Origin: Astropecten irregularis | Lineage: Eukaryota; Echinodermata; Asteroidea; Paxillosida; Astropectinidae | NCBI GenBank assembly: GCA_963971285.1 | Contig: OZ020256.1 | Span: 3,598,501 to 3,662,500 of the forward strand | Direction of reading: 5' to 3' | Length of the DNA: 64,000 nucleotides | Shown: positions 22,530 through 35,236 of the stretch, in pieces | Layout: every line of letters starts with the position of its first letter | How positions within the stretch are numbered: the stretch's first letter is position 1 | The notes under the pieces: model-generated | What the model was told of the DNA's origin: nothing | The model's input: the letters and a program-made list of their open reading frames with translations, nothing else | Databases searched by the model: none | Program-made: the position numbers and the translations under genes

Positions 22530-24513
22530 GTCGTTTTTGATTTCAGCACTGGAAAAGAATGACTTCTTTGCAATTTGAATGAAGTTGGGATCATCTTTAA
22601 AATGTCAACAAATTCCAGGTCGTTCGTCTTGATCCAGTTGGTTAAACTGAACATCTACTGTTTCTGATTACCATTTTCGGTAGAAAGAACCTGATAGGCC
22701 TAAATATGTAACAACGTAAAAGGTCGATACAAGATAAGGGTAAGGCTGGTGACCTGTGATACGAGAGACGTACTGTACGGATTGCTTGGACGACAGGTAC
22801 GGCGAGGTATAGGTAGTGATGTGAGACTCGAGTCCGGTCTCGGTATCGGACTTGGATGGACTTAACTCGACTTCGGATTCTGACTCCCCCTCGGACTCAG
22901 GCTGACCGGACTCGGACACAGACTTTGTTTATCTTAAGGCCTGTATGCAGGCTAGTGGTTCCGTTGGGTGTACCCATGCCCTTAATTGCCCTAGGGGTAG
23001 GGAAGCACGGCCTTCATGTTGAGGCGTTATTGAGCTGAGGCGTTACTTGATGTCCTCGAGTGTGCCGAGGTTGGGTGCACAAGGTTCAGTGAGGCTGAAC
23101 TGAGGCTGAACTGAGGTGCAGTGTGCACGACCAGGACCTGGTACAGGCTAAGAATGATAATTCATACCTATCAGGTGGGTTGAGGCATGGAGGTAGAAAT
23201 GGTTGAGGTGTTGCAAATTCACGACCGATGGATGAGATGGGTGAGAGCATGCACGGTCTCTAAGTGAGTTAAGGTGGCCCATGTGTGACCTCATCATGTA
23301 GACTGAGCTAGGATGCTGGTCTACATGCAATCAAGGAGATTGATGAGAATTTTACAACACCTTGGGTTGGTATAGCCTATTCGACACACGGGAGGGATGA
23401 TCCGTATGGTTTCAATTTGACTGCCATTAAATATTACTCCCACCCCGATGAAAGAGCCAGCTATCAGTATATGAGTGAGCGGAATGACTTGAGGTCAGTA
23501 GTTTGTGCTTGTCCCGTTTACATTGATGTATGGATGCCAGCATTTGGCTCCAGCCTCTGAATGTCCGGTGACTCCGATCCACCGAGAAGACCGATGAGAG
23601 AGTTTAGCAGTCATCAATTCACTTCACGTCGTCGTGTTTTCCTACCAGTTTCTCTTGAGGAGTTTGACCAGACAAGCTTGCCATGATGTAATTCATTTTG
23701 TAGTGAGACGAATCGTCCACCCCGCGAGCCAAGTTGTACAATAGCATCATCTCTACCAGGCTTGATGGAGCTCGCTTGTCAGATGCAAACGCCTGATAGA
23801 TTGCAAATTTAACAACAGGTTTAACCCGGGAATCAACAATCACAGCTCGACCGATGGAAGACCATTGAGTTGATAAATCTATATACAGCCCAAGCGAATG
23901 GCCTCGCGTCGGTTGGTTGTTTTTTTCTTGGCGTTATCTGCCTCACTACTCCTCCAGGCTGCGAGTGATGGCAGCGGGACACATCGTGTACACCTCAGTG
24001 ATTATCAACTAGCTACACGGACATGATTGAGTCCTGGCAGGACGGTTGTTGAGTGAGGCCGTTTGGTATAGATGAACAAAAAAAGATCCTAGCACCGTGG
24101 AGGTAGTGCGTAGGCCTCTAACTCGCAGTGCCCAGAGGAGGTGCATCCCTTGCAAGATTACACATCAGATTAAGCATTACCAGTCAACTAGTCAGTGCAG
24201 TGACTCTCATGCATTCACGGTAACAGAATCTCCAATCCTAGCCGTAGCCATCTTACTAAGTACTTTTATAAACCTCCATGTTAAAAAATAATAGAGACCG
24301 ATGACTTGGCCGAAATGCACTCTAGGTGTAGGACAGTATACTTGGCCCTCGATAACACAGAAGCAGTGTTGTTCAAGTTTACCTTTTAAATTATTGTTAG
24401 AAGTTGGTCTGACCATTGGGATAATGATTAAATCATGAGTCAGCGAGTTGTCCTTGCATATTCATTATACTAATTCTACAAGGTTGGTCGGTGCTATTGC
24501 CTGTATTTCATTG
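22530..24513. other. gene-free stretch with GACTCGGA-rich patch
   Basis: Bases about 22820-22920 are rich in GACTCGGA-like words, which produce an acidic and serine-rich open frame on the minus strand; I take this as simple-sequence bias. A short GAGGCTGAACT duplication lies at 23090-23114. The minus-strand open frame at 23619-23843 has no domain I recognise. Confidence 0.35.
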
Positions 24514-24697
24514 GAACGCCGCTAAAACAAACATAGCGGGACTGCCCAGATATTATCCGCTATAGTGGTCGTTCGTTGTAGTGATTTAAAGAACCACATT
24601 TTGTGCATTATGTATTGTACGCAAAAATTGGGAGCCAATGATGTTCGGTATGGCCAAATGTTCGTTATAGCGGTTTTCGTTATAGTGGCGTTTTACT
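24514..24697. mobile_element. Short inverted-repeat DNA element with CGCTATAAC words
   Basis: The left side GAACGCCGCTAAAACAAACA and the right side, ending TTCGTTATAGTGGCGTT, are imperfect inverses. CGTTATAGCGG words are repeated inside. Non-coding; superfamily undecided. Confidence 0.5.
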
Positions 24698-25542
24698 GCT
24701 CATTATAAAAGTTTAACGAGTTCATTTGCTTTAACCACATTCACAACGTTCAATTCGGGCTTCAGATACTTCCCCAACGCCTGATGTTATTTTGCCTTTT
24801 GTCTTTTGTCGTCGACTCCTTAGCTCACAACATGCTCTGCTTCAAGTTCAAGCAAGTCCAGAAATGTATATTCTCTTTTCATCCAAGAACTTTACTCAAC
24901 TCTTCTCCACCATCTGGCAACTGAATATGCTGTCAGAATAATATCGCATAGGCCTATAGTACCTTTCCCCGCGTGGTCATCATAAAACATTTTTTTTCCC
25001 GCCAAGCATCAATCCTGTGTCAACACTTATTGACACATCTGGTCTGTAGCGATGAATCGTTCTCCTCATTTGCGCACAGTCTCCCTTCTTCAAAGAGCAG
25101 TTGATTGAATCCAGCAATCCATCCCTTAGTCCCTCATCCCCCGGCCGGCCACCCCCGCCTTGTCATCCTGCCGTAATGATCCCCTGATTGAGGGGTTGGC
25201 GTCAGAACAAACAGCAATGTAGACAGGGAATTGCCATATACCCTTTCAATATTTACCATGATATAATACCCGAAGCCATCATCATTACTGCCCGTGAGTT
25301 TGGTTTACCATGCTCTCATGCATCAAGTACACATTTCAAACGAAACCAATCAATAACATTTCAATATCAATGATTTGGATACCATAGTTGTCGCGTGTGT
25401 ATATTTCTTCTTGTTGGCGGGTCACACAGCAAAGATCACATAAGTCGTCACGGTCGTGTGCGATCCTTCGGTACGATGATTTCGATATAATTATTATAAT
25501 CCATTACACTTGATCGCTTCTTATAACTTTTAGTACATTCAT
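24698..25542. other. gene-free stretch
   Basis: A GC-rich patch (CCCCGGCCGGCCACCCCCGC) lies at about 25139-25158 in otherwise AT-rich sequence. No exon or repeat is recognised. Confidence 0.35.
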
Positions 25543-25794
25543 CAGGGGCCAATTTCATAGACCTGCTTAGCACACAAAAAATGCTTAGCACAAAAATAGC
25601 TTGCCCAATAAAACAAACCACCATTGAAAATTCCATTTGATATTCATGGTCAGCGAACAACAGCCAAAGAACAATCACAAGTGATACACAGCACACGGAC
25701 CTTTGGTTGTTAATCCTGCTTTTACTAAGACAGATCGAAATGTCATGCTTAGCGAAATTTTGTGCTATAAGCAGCTCTATGAAATTGGCCCCTG
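25543..25794. mobile_element. Short inverted-repeat DNA element, GCTTAGCAC type, copy 2
   Basis: The ends CAGGGGCCAATTTCATAGAC and CTCTATGAAATTGGCCCCTG are near-perfect inverses. The interior closely matches 2713-2957, including TTGATATTCATGGTCAGCGA. Confidence 0.75.
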
Positions 25795-26515
25795 CAAATG
25801 AATTCGGAACGTATGGTAACGATATAAAAAGATTTGTTGTTTTAGTGCAGATGATAGGCTCATTATTAGTCCATACATTATATAGACTACTTAAGTAGGC
25901 CTATCCTGTATGATGTTTTCATGCATAATACATAAAAACCTGCTTCATTATTTCTCTAGCTCGTATTATACCACTCACCCGCCGGTTAAGATTAGAGGCT
26001 TTCATTCTTAGCTGCCGACAAACTCCCGGTGGCTCCCGGGTGCTCAACCCCCGCCCACCCCAAGACACCAATATCGCCCTTTCCAAAAAAAAAAAAAAAG
26101 AGTTCAATTGTAATAATGATATTTCATAAATGTAACCACTTCTTTTGGGATGTTCTGCCAGGCTGTATTAACCTGAATAAAAACAGAATTTTATGCATGT
26201 CGTTCCGACATGGTGAATGCAGCAGTATGTTTCCTATAACGCCTCAAAGACGGCTTTTTGCACATCTAACTCAGTCTGTGCAATGCGAGAATGCCACACC
26301 TACGCTGGCCGCCACAATAAAACTTACATTGATCAACATGTTAGACACTTGCTGTCACATAGTCACCTATCTTCCCTGTCTACGCAGCCATGTTCATGAT
26401 GTTGCCCTGTAATATTGTCTCTTCCTCAACAGTCGGCATCATAATTGCCACGCACTATTATTAAACTTTAATCAAACATTAACTTTCCATTGTAGTCCTT
26501 ATCAGACTGCAGCCC
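25795..26515. other. gene-free stretch
   Basis: An A run lies at 26086-26099. Overlapping plus-strand frames at 26029-26412 have no recognised domain. Confidence 0.35.
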
Positions 26516-26880
26516 CGTACTTTGGTAAGAAACCAAAACAGAAATGTTCACAGATTTACGTATAACTTACAGGGTCACGAAGATGGTGGTGGTAGAAACA
26601 TAGGCCTACTGTTAAAATTGTTCCTCCTGAAATGGTGTATTTATGTAGAAATTAGTCAAACAACGACCGAATATCGAATATCGACCGATCTTTTAAAAGA
26701 TCAAAAATAAAAGAGAAAAGACTTAAGAAATACTGCTTCTGTTTTTCACTGTTTTCTCAAAAAGTGGGCACCATATGGGACTGAAATGTTCACAGATGAC
26801 TGTTAATGTATCCGTCTTGATATTTTTACCCATGAATCTGTATTTCTTCGATAAAAACCAAAGTATGATACTACCTTTAA
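26516..26880 (+). mobile_element. Family K DNA transposon, copy 7
   Basis: The left tip is lost (it begins GTACTTTGGTAAG). The right end ACCAAAGTATGATACTACCT is intact and followed by TTAA. It shares ACAGATTTACGTATAACTTA with copy 1. Confidence 0.7.
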
Positions 26881-27340
26881 GTTATAGTAACGACACACCA
26901 GAAGATGGTCTAAAACCATTTCTAATCACATCTCACCTAGACCGAACCCCCTTGTACTCAATTCATTCGATCCTGGCCTAGCTGATGTGCATCACTGGAA
27001 AATTAAAGGAAAACAAAAACAAGCCAAAGACAGAGGAGCGGAGGTTGTTGAAACACGACTAGTTTGTTGGCACAGCTGTCTGCACTACACGCGCCCTATG
27101 TACTAACGATCAATCACGTAATATTCCCTGATGTACCTTTGTTCCATTATGGCTTTTCACCCTTGAGGATGTTGAAAACAACTCCAGGCTTCAAGGCGCT
27201 GTTTTTCTTGTACTAGTTTGAGATTTCTGCCATCCGAGTACCCGACATAGTTTTGTTGGAGCAATACCAAGCTCGCAACAAGTTGACATGTCCTTAGTGC
27301 ACAGCTAGCTAGCTGCTACACCCACAAGATTATCTAGTCT
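26881..27340. other. gene-free stretch
   Basis: No exon or repeat recognised. Confidence 0.35.
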
Positions 27341-27607
27341 TGGCGCCAGTTTGAGCATATCAACCAATGCATAAAGCAGCTTAAGCGCCAAAATTTGCTT
27401 GATCAACAAAACCATGTTAAATAAAATCAGTATGCCTGCCAAAACTACTTGTGACTGTTATACTCAAACAATGGCCGAATACAAAGTCAAAAACAGCAAA
27501 TATCACATGAACATTTTGGTTGGCAATCCTGTTCGATCAAGGAAGACTTTTCGTGCTTTAGCGAATTTTGTGCTTATTTAGCATGCAGCTCTATAAAATT
27601 GGCTCCA
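27341..27607. mobile_element. Short inverted-repeat DNA element, GCTTAAGCAC type, copy 2
   Basis: It contains AAGCAGCTTAAGCGCCAAAA on the left and CTCTATAAAATTGGCTCC on the right. In inverse orientation it matches 1311-1541 (AGTATGCCTGCCAAAACTA against TTTTAGCTGGCATACTGACT). The left boundary is approximate. Confidence 0.55.
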
Positions 27608-29112
27608 AGTCGTGACAGGAATCAGTCTGTTTATAGGGGTTTTGAGATTTTTAACGACTTTTCAACTGCACTACAAAGCATAGCTGTTAATAATTATTGT
27701 ATTCAAGGGGCAGTTCAATCATGTTCAATTCGATCCATTTGGGGGATTTCTTCAAGTGCACTGGTGGATGAGTTCCAATGTTTGAACAAACCTTGTCAGT
27801 TTCAGCACTGTAGGGACCATTCGTTTTGTAGTTTCTCTGCTTGTTTGTTTAGAATGGATGTTCGTTAGGACCGTTGCGTTTCTTTACTTTGTTGTGGTAC
27901 GTTTTCACATCCTGTAGTATTTCAGTCTGCCATGTACAGGCATCCCAATAAAGCGATACAAATCTATTTGAATTTCGAGGAAAAAATGAGAAGGTCATAC
28001 AGTTTGATTTGTCTAACTAGCTGGCTAGTGTATATTTTATGTACCGTACAAGAAGAAACATGTTCAAACTGTGTGCCTACGACAACAGCCTTTGGCACGA
28101 TTCCAACCACGCCTACACCCTGATGTTTTTCAGTTACGCCCACCCGTGACAGGCCAACACTAAGTGGTTTTACTCCCACAATAATTTCACCTCGGGATAA
28201 ATAGACCTCGTAATTATTGTTTTTTTGAGCATGCAGTGAAAATTGTTCATGTATTCCTCGCTGTTCGAAATGCCGATTAAGAACAGTGAATGCTATTAAT
28301 CATAAGAATAAATAGCGTGTGGGTGTTTGCAGAATGAAGGCTGAATTTTAATGTGGATTCGGGAAAAAATACACATAAAAATCTACAAAACAGAATCAGA
28401 TCTTTGCTTCCAATAATGAAAAATTCTTCTTCGAAATTCTAATAATAGAGTGGGCCTGTGAAATTATTTTTCATTGAACTTTCAATTCATGAGATGAATT
28501 ACTATAAAAATAGGAATCTAATGTTGAGTAACAGTTAAATTAATATTAAAAGGCACGGATTTACAAGGACATTTCCTCCTCCGAACCCGGGCGTTTCAAT
28601 TCCAAACCGGTACTAGGACGGTCGCCCAAACGGGTGAAATTTATCAATTTGCTATTATCCTAGTTATACCTAGATGTAAACCAATACAAATTAGGGGGTT
28701 TTTTTCTTCTTCATTCTCATTATTACTATTATAATGATTTGATTATTACCAAATTTCGCTGAGGAAAATTGTAAGAAAAAAAATGGCTAAAAACACAGTA
28801 CATTAAAACGGTACATTCCAAATAACGATGAACCGCCGAGTGAGGGCGCCATTCATTTTTTATGGCTCTGCATTTACGCATGGAGGAAGGAAGAGCCTCC
28901 ATGATTTACGGAAGGACGGCTGTAGAATAGATCCACTGAGGAATATTATTATTATGAATAGATACATTCAAGGCAAATAAGAGTTTTTATCACTGTCCTT
29001 TGATAACACTAGTTTTTGTTGTTTTTATGTAGGCAATTTATAAAATAACTGTGATGGTACATAACCTCTTTAATCACAAAGTCCACACGCAATATTTTTG
29101 TTTCAATTCACA
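27608..29112. other. gene-free stretch downstream of COQ2
   Basis: Open frames at 27599-28179 have no recognised domain and no convincing splice sites. Positions 28500-28800 are AT-rich with no repeat that I recognise. Confidence 0.35.
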
Positions 29113-29118
29113 TTTATT
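29113..29118 (-). terminator. candidate COQ2 polyadenylation signal
   Basis: TTTATT on the plus strand reads AATAAA on the minus strand, about 570 bases beyond the COQ2 stop. It is the first such hexamer I see after the stop. Confidence 0.45.
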
Positions 29119-29687
29119 TCCATTCTGTGCACAGGACAATCGAAAAGCAAGAAACAACAATAAAATGAAAATGTACAGCAAAACAAATCCTCCCCTTTTA
29201 ATTGCTGCTGCCTCGATTTGATCCACATGATGTAGGGTACATAATTTTGGTTGTATCGACAATTTACAGTATCAGATGGCGATGATGCACTCGTGGGGAG
29301 GGGGTCACTAGGGGAGTAACTGGGTGTAGCTATGGTTGAAAACAACCTGGAAATAGGGTTTCTGTGTATTACCTTCAATGTCTAAAAATCGAAACTCATC
29401 CAATTCCCAAACTTATTACCCTGCTTCTTTGCTCCAAAGAGAGTATCTAAGTGTACTTTGAGACTAGACAAAAGCCTGTTTCACACCTGTTATTTATAAC
29501 GGGCTGGAAGAAACAGAGTGAAGCCAGAAATGAGGCTTGGCAAAGGGCCAGAGCTAACAACAGAGTATCACTGTCCCTAAGAAATGTACGGACTCACATG
29601 CCCTTGTAGAAACTCTAGAATTAATGTCAGATAATACTTGCATCTTTAATATACAAAAAATATGACTACAATCAGCAACATTCTCAA

Positions 29688-32600
29688 TCAACTATCATTT
29701 GGGGAAGTTTCATCCACTTTGGTTGAACGGTCCTTTGTTTTGCTTGATGCTTTTGCGAGAGTTCCGGCAACGATTCCGGCAAAAATGATAGCACCCAGTC
29801 TGTGATTGGAACGGAACTTGTTCCAGCAGTCCTCTGGGTTATGTATGTCAACATTCCACACCTGTGTATCATGTAAATAACAATAATGAAAATAAATATT
29901 ACAAGTAATACACTGCTGCAAATTGCTCATCAGCCAAAATAATAGAAATTTAGCCCTCGAGGAAGATCTTGCTAGGATCTAAACATTAGGCTCTCCTAAC
30001 TCCAAGCATGAAAATAAATATGGTGGAAACTTATAAAAGCGCATGTTCTGTCTTTCGGTGCTCATGGTGCATGTTACAATTATCACTACTCATCAGGTAC
30101 ATTTATGTTCTTGAAACAATCTCAACTCCCTGGGGAGTATACAGCCCCATCTGCTGTAAGGCGCACAAAGGCTAATCAAGCACAAAGCCATCTCTACACT
30201 CTCATGGAACCCATTTACACCTGGGTGAGGACTAGAGCAGGATTCGAGCAGGAATCGAACAAGCAACCTCCAGAATACCATACTACCGGCATTTTTACCA
30301 ACTGAGCTACCTAGCCCTATGTTGGTGGTGTCCCTAATAGTCAATTATCTTTGTTCGTTTGACAGTCAGAAGCCATGAAACCATGCACATACCACTAGAG
30401 GGTTTTTTAGACAGCAACAGACCACTGGGTTTTGAACACAAGAGCAAATGTGCAGATCAAGTGAAATATCTTAAACATGAGAAGGAGAGAGTGAGTAGGA
30501 AAAAACCTCCTAACCTGGTTCCCAATATGGCCTGCGGTTAGAGCAACAGCTAGGTAGTATGCTAATGTCTGCTCTGCCAGGATACCAGTCACTGTCAGTC
30601 CAGACACCATGACTGCTCCAAAGCCCGTCAGCCAATACTTGGTGTTCTCACCCATCAGGATGGCAGTGGAGCCCAGCCCCAGGGCAAGGTCATCCCTCTT
30701 GTCCTGTCAAACACAAAACCAAAAATTTATGTAGGATAGGAATCAGAATCCTGTCGTGATAAACTGGTTACTCAAGACACTTTTTAGTATTCACCTGTTC
30801 ATTGGGACAAGAATCACTCCTAGAATGCACCCTAGTAATTCCCTTTGAAGTATACAAGCCTCACCTTACCAAGCAATAAGCCGTCTTTTAGCACACCTTT
30901 AACTCTCTTTTTTGTAATCTTGTTAATTCCCAAAGTATACAGAAACCAGGTATCAGGTTTATTTCCATACTATAATTAATGCTTTTTACATTGAATGAAT
31001 ATATATCGAGCTAGAATCATAGTATGAGGAGGTCAGACAAGAAGCCGACAAAGGTCTGCCCCTACTCCTGGAAGAAGGGAAGCCAAGTGTCCAACCCAAG
31101 GATGCAAACACCAACAACCCTGTGGATGTAGACCAAACATCCGACCATCACAAAAAAAAACCTGAAATTCCATTTTTTTTTTACCGTTTCCCGTTTCTTA
31201 AAGGGTTGTATTACATATTTGAGAACCCCCACCCCCACATCCCACCCTCCAAAAATTGTTGTTGTATATCTTACTTGATGTCCATAGATTGTGTCATACA
31301 CCATGGTCCATGCGATACATGAAGCATATAGAGGAGCGACGACGCTCCAGTCACATGACCCATGCACAGCTGCGTAGCCAATCAGAGCACCGAAGTTGAT
31401 TGTCAGACCTAGCAGAAAGGTAAGGGTATGAGAAATTGTCAGTCAGTTTAAGTAGTCGACGTAAGAAGCACTTAGTGTAGTGCTCATCTACGTCAGAGAA
31501 GGGTAATGAATAATTTGCAAGGCCAACTTTGGTAATGTGTGGTAAGCAGTTCATGTCTAGTGTGGTATGTGCATAGGGTTAGGGTTAAGGAGCAAGACGT
31601 CCTCTAAGATGAGTTTCGATATAAATTCTTGAGTACAACAGGTGTTGCCAACCTTACTTATGACAATATCAAATGAACCAGCTAATTGATAACACCTGCA
31701 AAACAGGTGTTCATGGGAAGCCATTTCCAAACAATTAACTCATCCACAAGACAACCCAACTAAATTCAGAAAGTGTATTATTATAATCTAAATTCTTGGT
31801 TATAATTATAAAACCTTTAACATTACAACACGAAGCATCCTTACCTAGGAATATCTGTGGCCAATATGTAAACCGCTTCATGAGTGGGTAGACGGCAATG
31901 GGTACCATGGCAACAAAACCAAGGGCTATACTGCAAACAGCAATAAAGCACAAAGACAAAATATATGAATGAAGCACAAAACAAATTAAAAATTACACAA
32001 ACGTGGTTGACAAAAGAACATTTGACAAACATTCAACAACAAAAAAGGAAAGATTCTTGAACAAAAAAGAAACATGTTTTGGAAACTGTACTGCAATTGT
32101 GCAAACATAAAGATATACATGTACCCTGTGTGAGAGTTTGTCAATATGATAACAAATGAGAACAACTTGTATGTAAAAGTGGTAATCTTAATACCTGTAT
32201 GTTTTCAAAGTGAGAAGTATAGATGTTATTCACAGACGTCATAAAATCAAGTTACTGGCCATCAAGCATGTCTTCATTCCTCCATGGTTACGCGTACGGC
32301 ACTGTGTGTTCCGTGTGTAGTGCACTGAAGCGTATTGTTTACACGTGTGCAATCATTGTGCTTGGCAGCCAATCTAAGCTGATGACGTCACGTGAATAAC
32401 CTCTATTCCCAGATCTTATTACCTGTATGTGTTCAAAGTGAAAAGTATTCCTAGAGCTACGCTCAGCTCAGCTGCTAGAAAGAACAGAGCCTGCTTTCTG
32501 CTGATTTCTCCTGATGCTATGGGTCTTGACTGAGTCCGTTCAACCTAAGATTGACGACAAAAACAGAAACAACTTCAAATTGCAGACAAGTTTCGGACAC

Positions 32601-34008
32601 TTTGGAAAATGGAAATGCACCCTTCGAGTAATAAACCAAGCTGTGTAGAAGGTATACACTGATTCGATGGCACGTAATGCCATCCGCCATTACTGCGGTG
32701 TCCCTGCCCATCTTTTGTGTGTAATACACGAATCCGACTTGCGATTCATGTAATTGGCCCTGCGGTGTATCAGGGGACATACATCCTGCAGTATAGGGTG
32801 CGGCAGAGTGTAAATACTTTTGTTGTCGCTCAGTGAGCACAAAAGGCGGACAGGGACACTGCAGTAAAGGCGGACGGTATGTAATGCCATCGGATCGGTG
32901 TATAGATAGGCCTACAAACTTACTGACTTATCAAAGTCTCTGTCCCACATGTCGTTGATAGTACAGCCAGCACCTCTGACGACCAGGGCTCCAACCCCAC
33001 AGAGTCCAAGCAGGTACAGGCTAGGGAAGTGGCCTGGGTCTGCGGCCAGACCAATACTCCAGGCGCACGGCCAGTAACACAGCCACGTCCCTGTCAAGAT
33101 GAAAACAGGTAAAATATCTCAAATCACTCGTGAGAACAGGGGCCGATTTCACTAACACTTTGCGATCATCGCTAAAGGCTAAAATCCATCGCTAAACGGA
33201 AAATCGATCACTACTTTGCGTAGCATTTGTCCATTTAGCAATTGATTTGGGCTTTAGCGATAATCGCAAAGCATTAGTGAAATTGGCCCCTGGCTATAAC
33301 TATCTGGCGGGATGGCTCAGGTTAAGAGTTGGAAAAAGTCGAGCAATATAAATCTGAAGGTGATCAAACAGTGTGTTTAGCCCGCGCCCGATATATCGGA
33401 TATGTAATCAGTGAAGTAATCGGAAGCAAGTACAAACACGGAAAAGACTGATTTGATCCAGTTTGATCCAATAGTCAGATTTCAGGCTAGGGTTTTACGT
33501 GCACCTCACAACCATCGTTCTCACCTATCGGCTTGTCTACTCGCATGAGCCTCAAGTATGGCTGGACTTTCCTTGGTGCTGCATTGACTGCATAGCTCAT
33601 CACACTCATACTCCGTCTAGTCCTGTGGCATCCCAAATCATTCATGTCATCTCCCTGACAGATGTGTGTATTACACAGTGAATTCGGCAGTCTGTGATGC
33701 AGTGCATACTGACGACAATGGTGAAAGTCACGTGCTGACGTTTGTCGTTTGGAATGCGGTAGGCATCGGTGAGGATGCGGCAGCTCTAGGCCTGAGGCAA
33801 GTGTGAGTCTGTGGTGCTTGCTCCAAGTTGAGTATGCACTTGATGATGTACAAGCCAGAGTTCGCTTGGCGTACAACTTGTTGTTTGTCCATGGTTCAGT
33901 AAAACTGTAGCATGACTCAATTGATGTGGCTTGCAGAAGACTACATCTTGATGATGCAGAGCTCGTTGCTAGTCTCCCTAGCAGGCTGCTGAAATTTCTG
34001 GTATGCAT
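29688..34008 (-). CDS. COQ2: 4-hydroxybenzoate polyprenyltransferase, mitochondrial (COQ2), 7 exons
   Basis: COQ2 attaches the polyprenyl tail to 4-hydroxybenzoate in the inner mitochondrial membrane, an early committed step of ubiquinone synthesis. Exons on the minus strand: 34008-33525, 33090-32924, 32544-32423, 31930-31845, 31408-31275, 30703-30515, 29861-29688. All introns are GT/AG and phases agree, giving 451 residues. UbiA-family marks: [14 protein letters not shown] (149-162), first Asp-rich motif NDMWDRDFD (207-215), [10 protein letters not shown] (223-232), YPLMKR (272-277), second Asp motif [13 protein letters not shown] (324-336), and [12 protein letters not shown] near the C terminus. 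The first 148 residues are rich in Ser, Arg and His, with few acidic residues at the start, fitting a mitochondrial presequence. The leader is longer than in human COQ2, and the first Met was chosen because the frame stays open from there; a later Met at 133 is possible. The introns contain several short inverted-repeat elements. Confidence 0.95.
29925..30020 (-). repeat. Hammerhead-like repeat family R, copy in COQ2 intron 6
   Basis: Inverse orientation at the low end (GCTCATCAGCCAAAATAATA), followed by AAGATCTTGCTAGGATC and CTCTCCTAACTCCAAGCATG. It shares these words with copies at 47505, 50108, 51663 and 53600. The GAAAC box is changed to TAAAC here. Confidence 0.5.
30100..30412 (-). mobile_element. 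Chimera of SINE family B and tRNA-type SINE family A
   Basis: Positions 30110-30230 are the body of SINE B in reverse (CTCCCTGGGGAGTATACAGC, CCATTTACACCTGGGTGAG). Positions 30235-30412 are a family A head in reverse (CAGGAATCGAACAAGCAACC, ACCAACTGAGCTACCTAGCC) with its flank AGTCAATTATCTTTGTTCG. The B box is partly doubled at the join (GCAGGATTCGAGCAGGAATC). Lies in COQ2 intron 6. Confidence 0.6.
32221..32405. mobile_element. Short inverted-repeat DNA element (GAGGTTATTCAC ends), copy 1
   Basis: The ends, GATGTTATTCACAGACGTC and GACGTCACGTGAATAACCTC, are inverses. The interior has GCACTGAAGCGTATTGTTTA and GTGCTTGGCAGCCAA. It lies in COQ2 intron 3. A relative is at 53370-53537. Confidence 0.65.
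32653..32905. mobile_element. Short inverted-repeat DNA element (ACCGAT...GGCATTAC ends), copy 1
   Basis: Left side GATTCGATGGCACGTAATGC and right side GTAATGCCATCGGATCGGTG are inverses, followed inward by CATTACTGCGGTGTCCCTG and CAGGGACACTGCAGTAA. It lies in COQ2 intron 2, 18 bases from exon 2. A relative is at 50700-50910. Confidence 0.7.
33137..33292. mobile_element. Short inverted-repeat DNA element, GCGATCATCGC type
   Basis: The ends CAGGGGCCGATTTCACTAAC and TTAGTGAAATTGGCCCCTG are inverses, and the core (TTTGCGATCATCGCTAAA against TTTAGCGATAATCGCAAA) continues the pairing. It shares its outermost bases, but not its core, with the elements at 1311, 2713, 36763 and 49304. Lies in COQ2 intron 1. 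Confidence 0.7.
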
Positions 34009-35230
34009 GTTGCCAATTTCAAACTGAGTTTTGCAGCGTCCTGAGGTAAACAGACAACAATTATGTTAACATAATGTTACTACTCCAAGTTGGGAGTGTT
34101 GGGGTATTCTGGGCCCTGTTTAGCGATATAGGCCTATCAGTATCAGGCATGTTTTCCTTCATTATTAAATTTAATTTTTGTAATTTTTATATAAATCAAG
34201 CTAGGCCTACCATCACTCCATGAGCAATGGCCAAAGAGTTGAGCTTCACTGCAAATATCTTAACACCATCAGTTCTTCTGTCAAAAAGGTAAACACTTAT
34301 AAACAGATAGCACTACACTTTTCCTTGCCCTCCACTCAACTTTTGTTTATCATCACTTTTTGTACACAAAAGGCCATACGCACCTCCCTAAGCATGAAAG
34401 GGTATTAAAAGTAACAGAACGTACCGAGCCGAGTAAAGTTCGTGTGCGAGTGCACACGGTGTTTCCGTTTGAATTTTGAGTACGCTGATATTTTTGAGAA
34501 AATAACTAGACCTACTCCTTTCAACTAACCTGCATATTCCACCGTGTCCAACTTTCAGCTCATTTTCACCTAAATTGATTTAAAATAAGGGTTTAAAACT
34601 CACGACTTAACACGCACATGTCATTGTGTATCATCATGGAGGCCTCCATGGTATCATAGAGATGTTGTGTACCCAAATAATTAAAAGGAGACTGAAGGGA
34701 AGAGTATAGCGCCCTCTACGTTTTACAATGTCAACCGGTCCCGAAATGTTGAAAACCAAAATAAAACAAAACACAATCATAGACAATGACCACAAACAAC
34801 AAATAATTAAGGAAATAGACAAATTCCACGTCATAGTTATAACAGATTTAATTCAAATATATAAATATTTATATAAATGTAAACCTTTTAGTAAAAACTG
34901 CACTATCAGATGAGAATTGATGAAAAAAGAAAACGAGAAGTTTTATCCAAAATAATAAATATAGTGAAAATGTTAACCACATTAAATTTTGGTCCAAAAT
35001 CGAGCAATATTTATTGGCCTGTACCCCCTAAATAATTTTGTAATTGCTCACTTCTTAACATCAATAACTTTCTATTTGCTACTTTCCATGTTTGTTACTC
35101 CTACACAATAATTGGGTCAATATCAACTCTGACACCTTCAGAAAAATGACCAAATATATATGTTAATATAATATGTTTTGCTTGGGCCTGACGCATCGGA
35201 TCCAGAGGATATTTCTCAAGTTTGCAGCAG
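34009..35230. other. COQ2 upstream / Maf downstream intergenic region
   Basis: Presumed COQ2 promoter and 5-prime leader lie just above 34008, but no TATA box or other element can be assigned. A GTACCGAGCCGAGTAAAGTT patch at about 34422-34441 is the only less AT-rich part. No exon is seen. Confidence 0.35.
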
Positions 35231-35236
35231 TTTATT
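35231..35236 (-). terminator. candidate polyadenylation signal of the Maf gene
   Basis: TTTATT on the plus strand reads AATAAA on the minus strand, about 625 bases after the stop at 35860. It is the first hexamer I see. Confidence 0.35.

Noticed and set aside
23619-23843. 74-codon minus-strand frame (SSLVEMMLLYNLARGVDDSS)
   Set aside because: Looks mildly protein-like, but I can assign neither a domain nor flanking exons.
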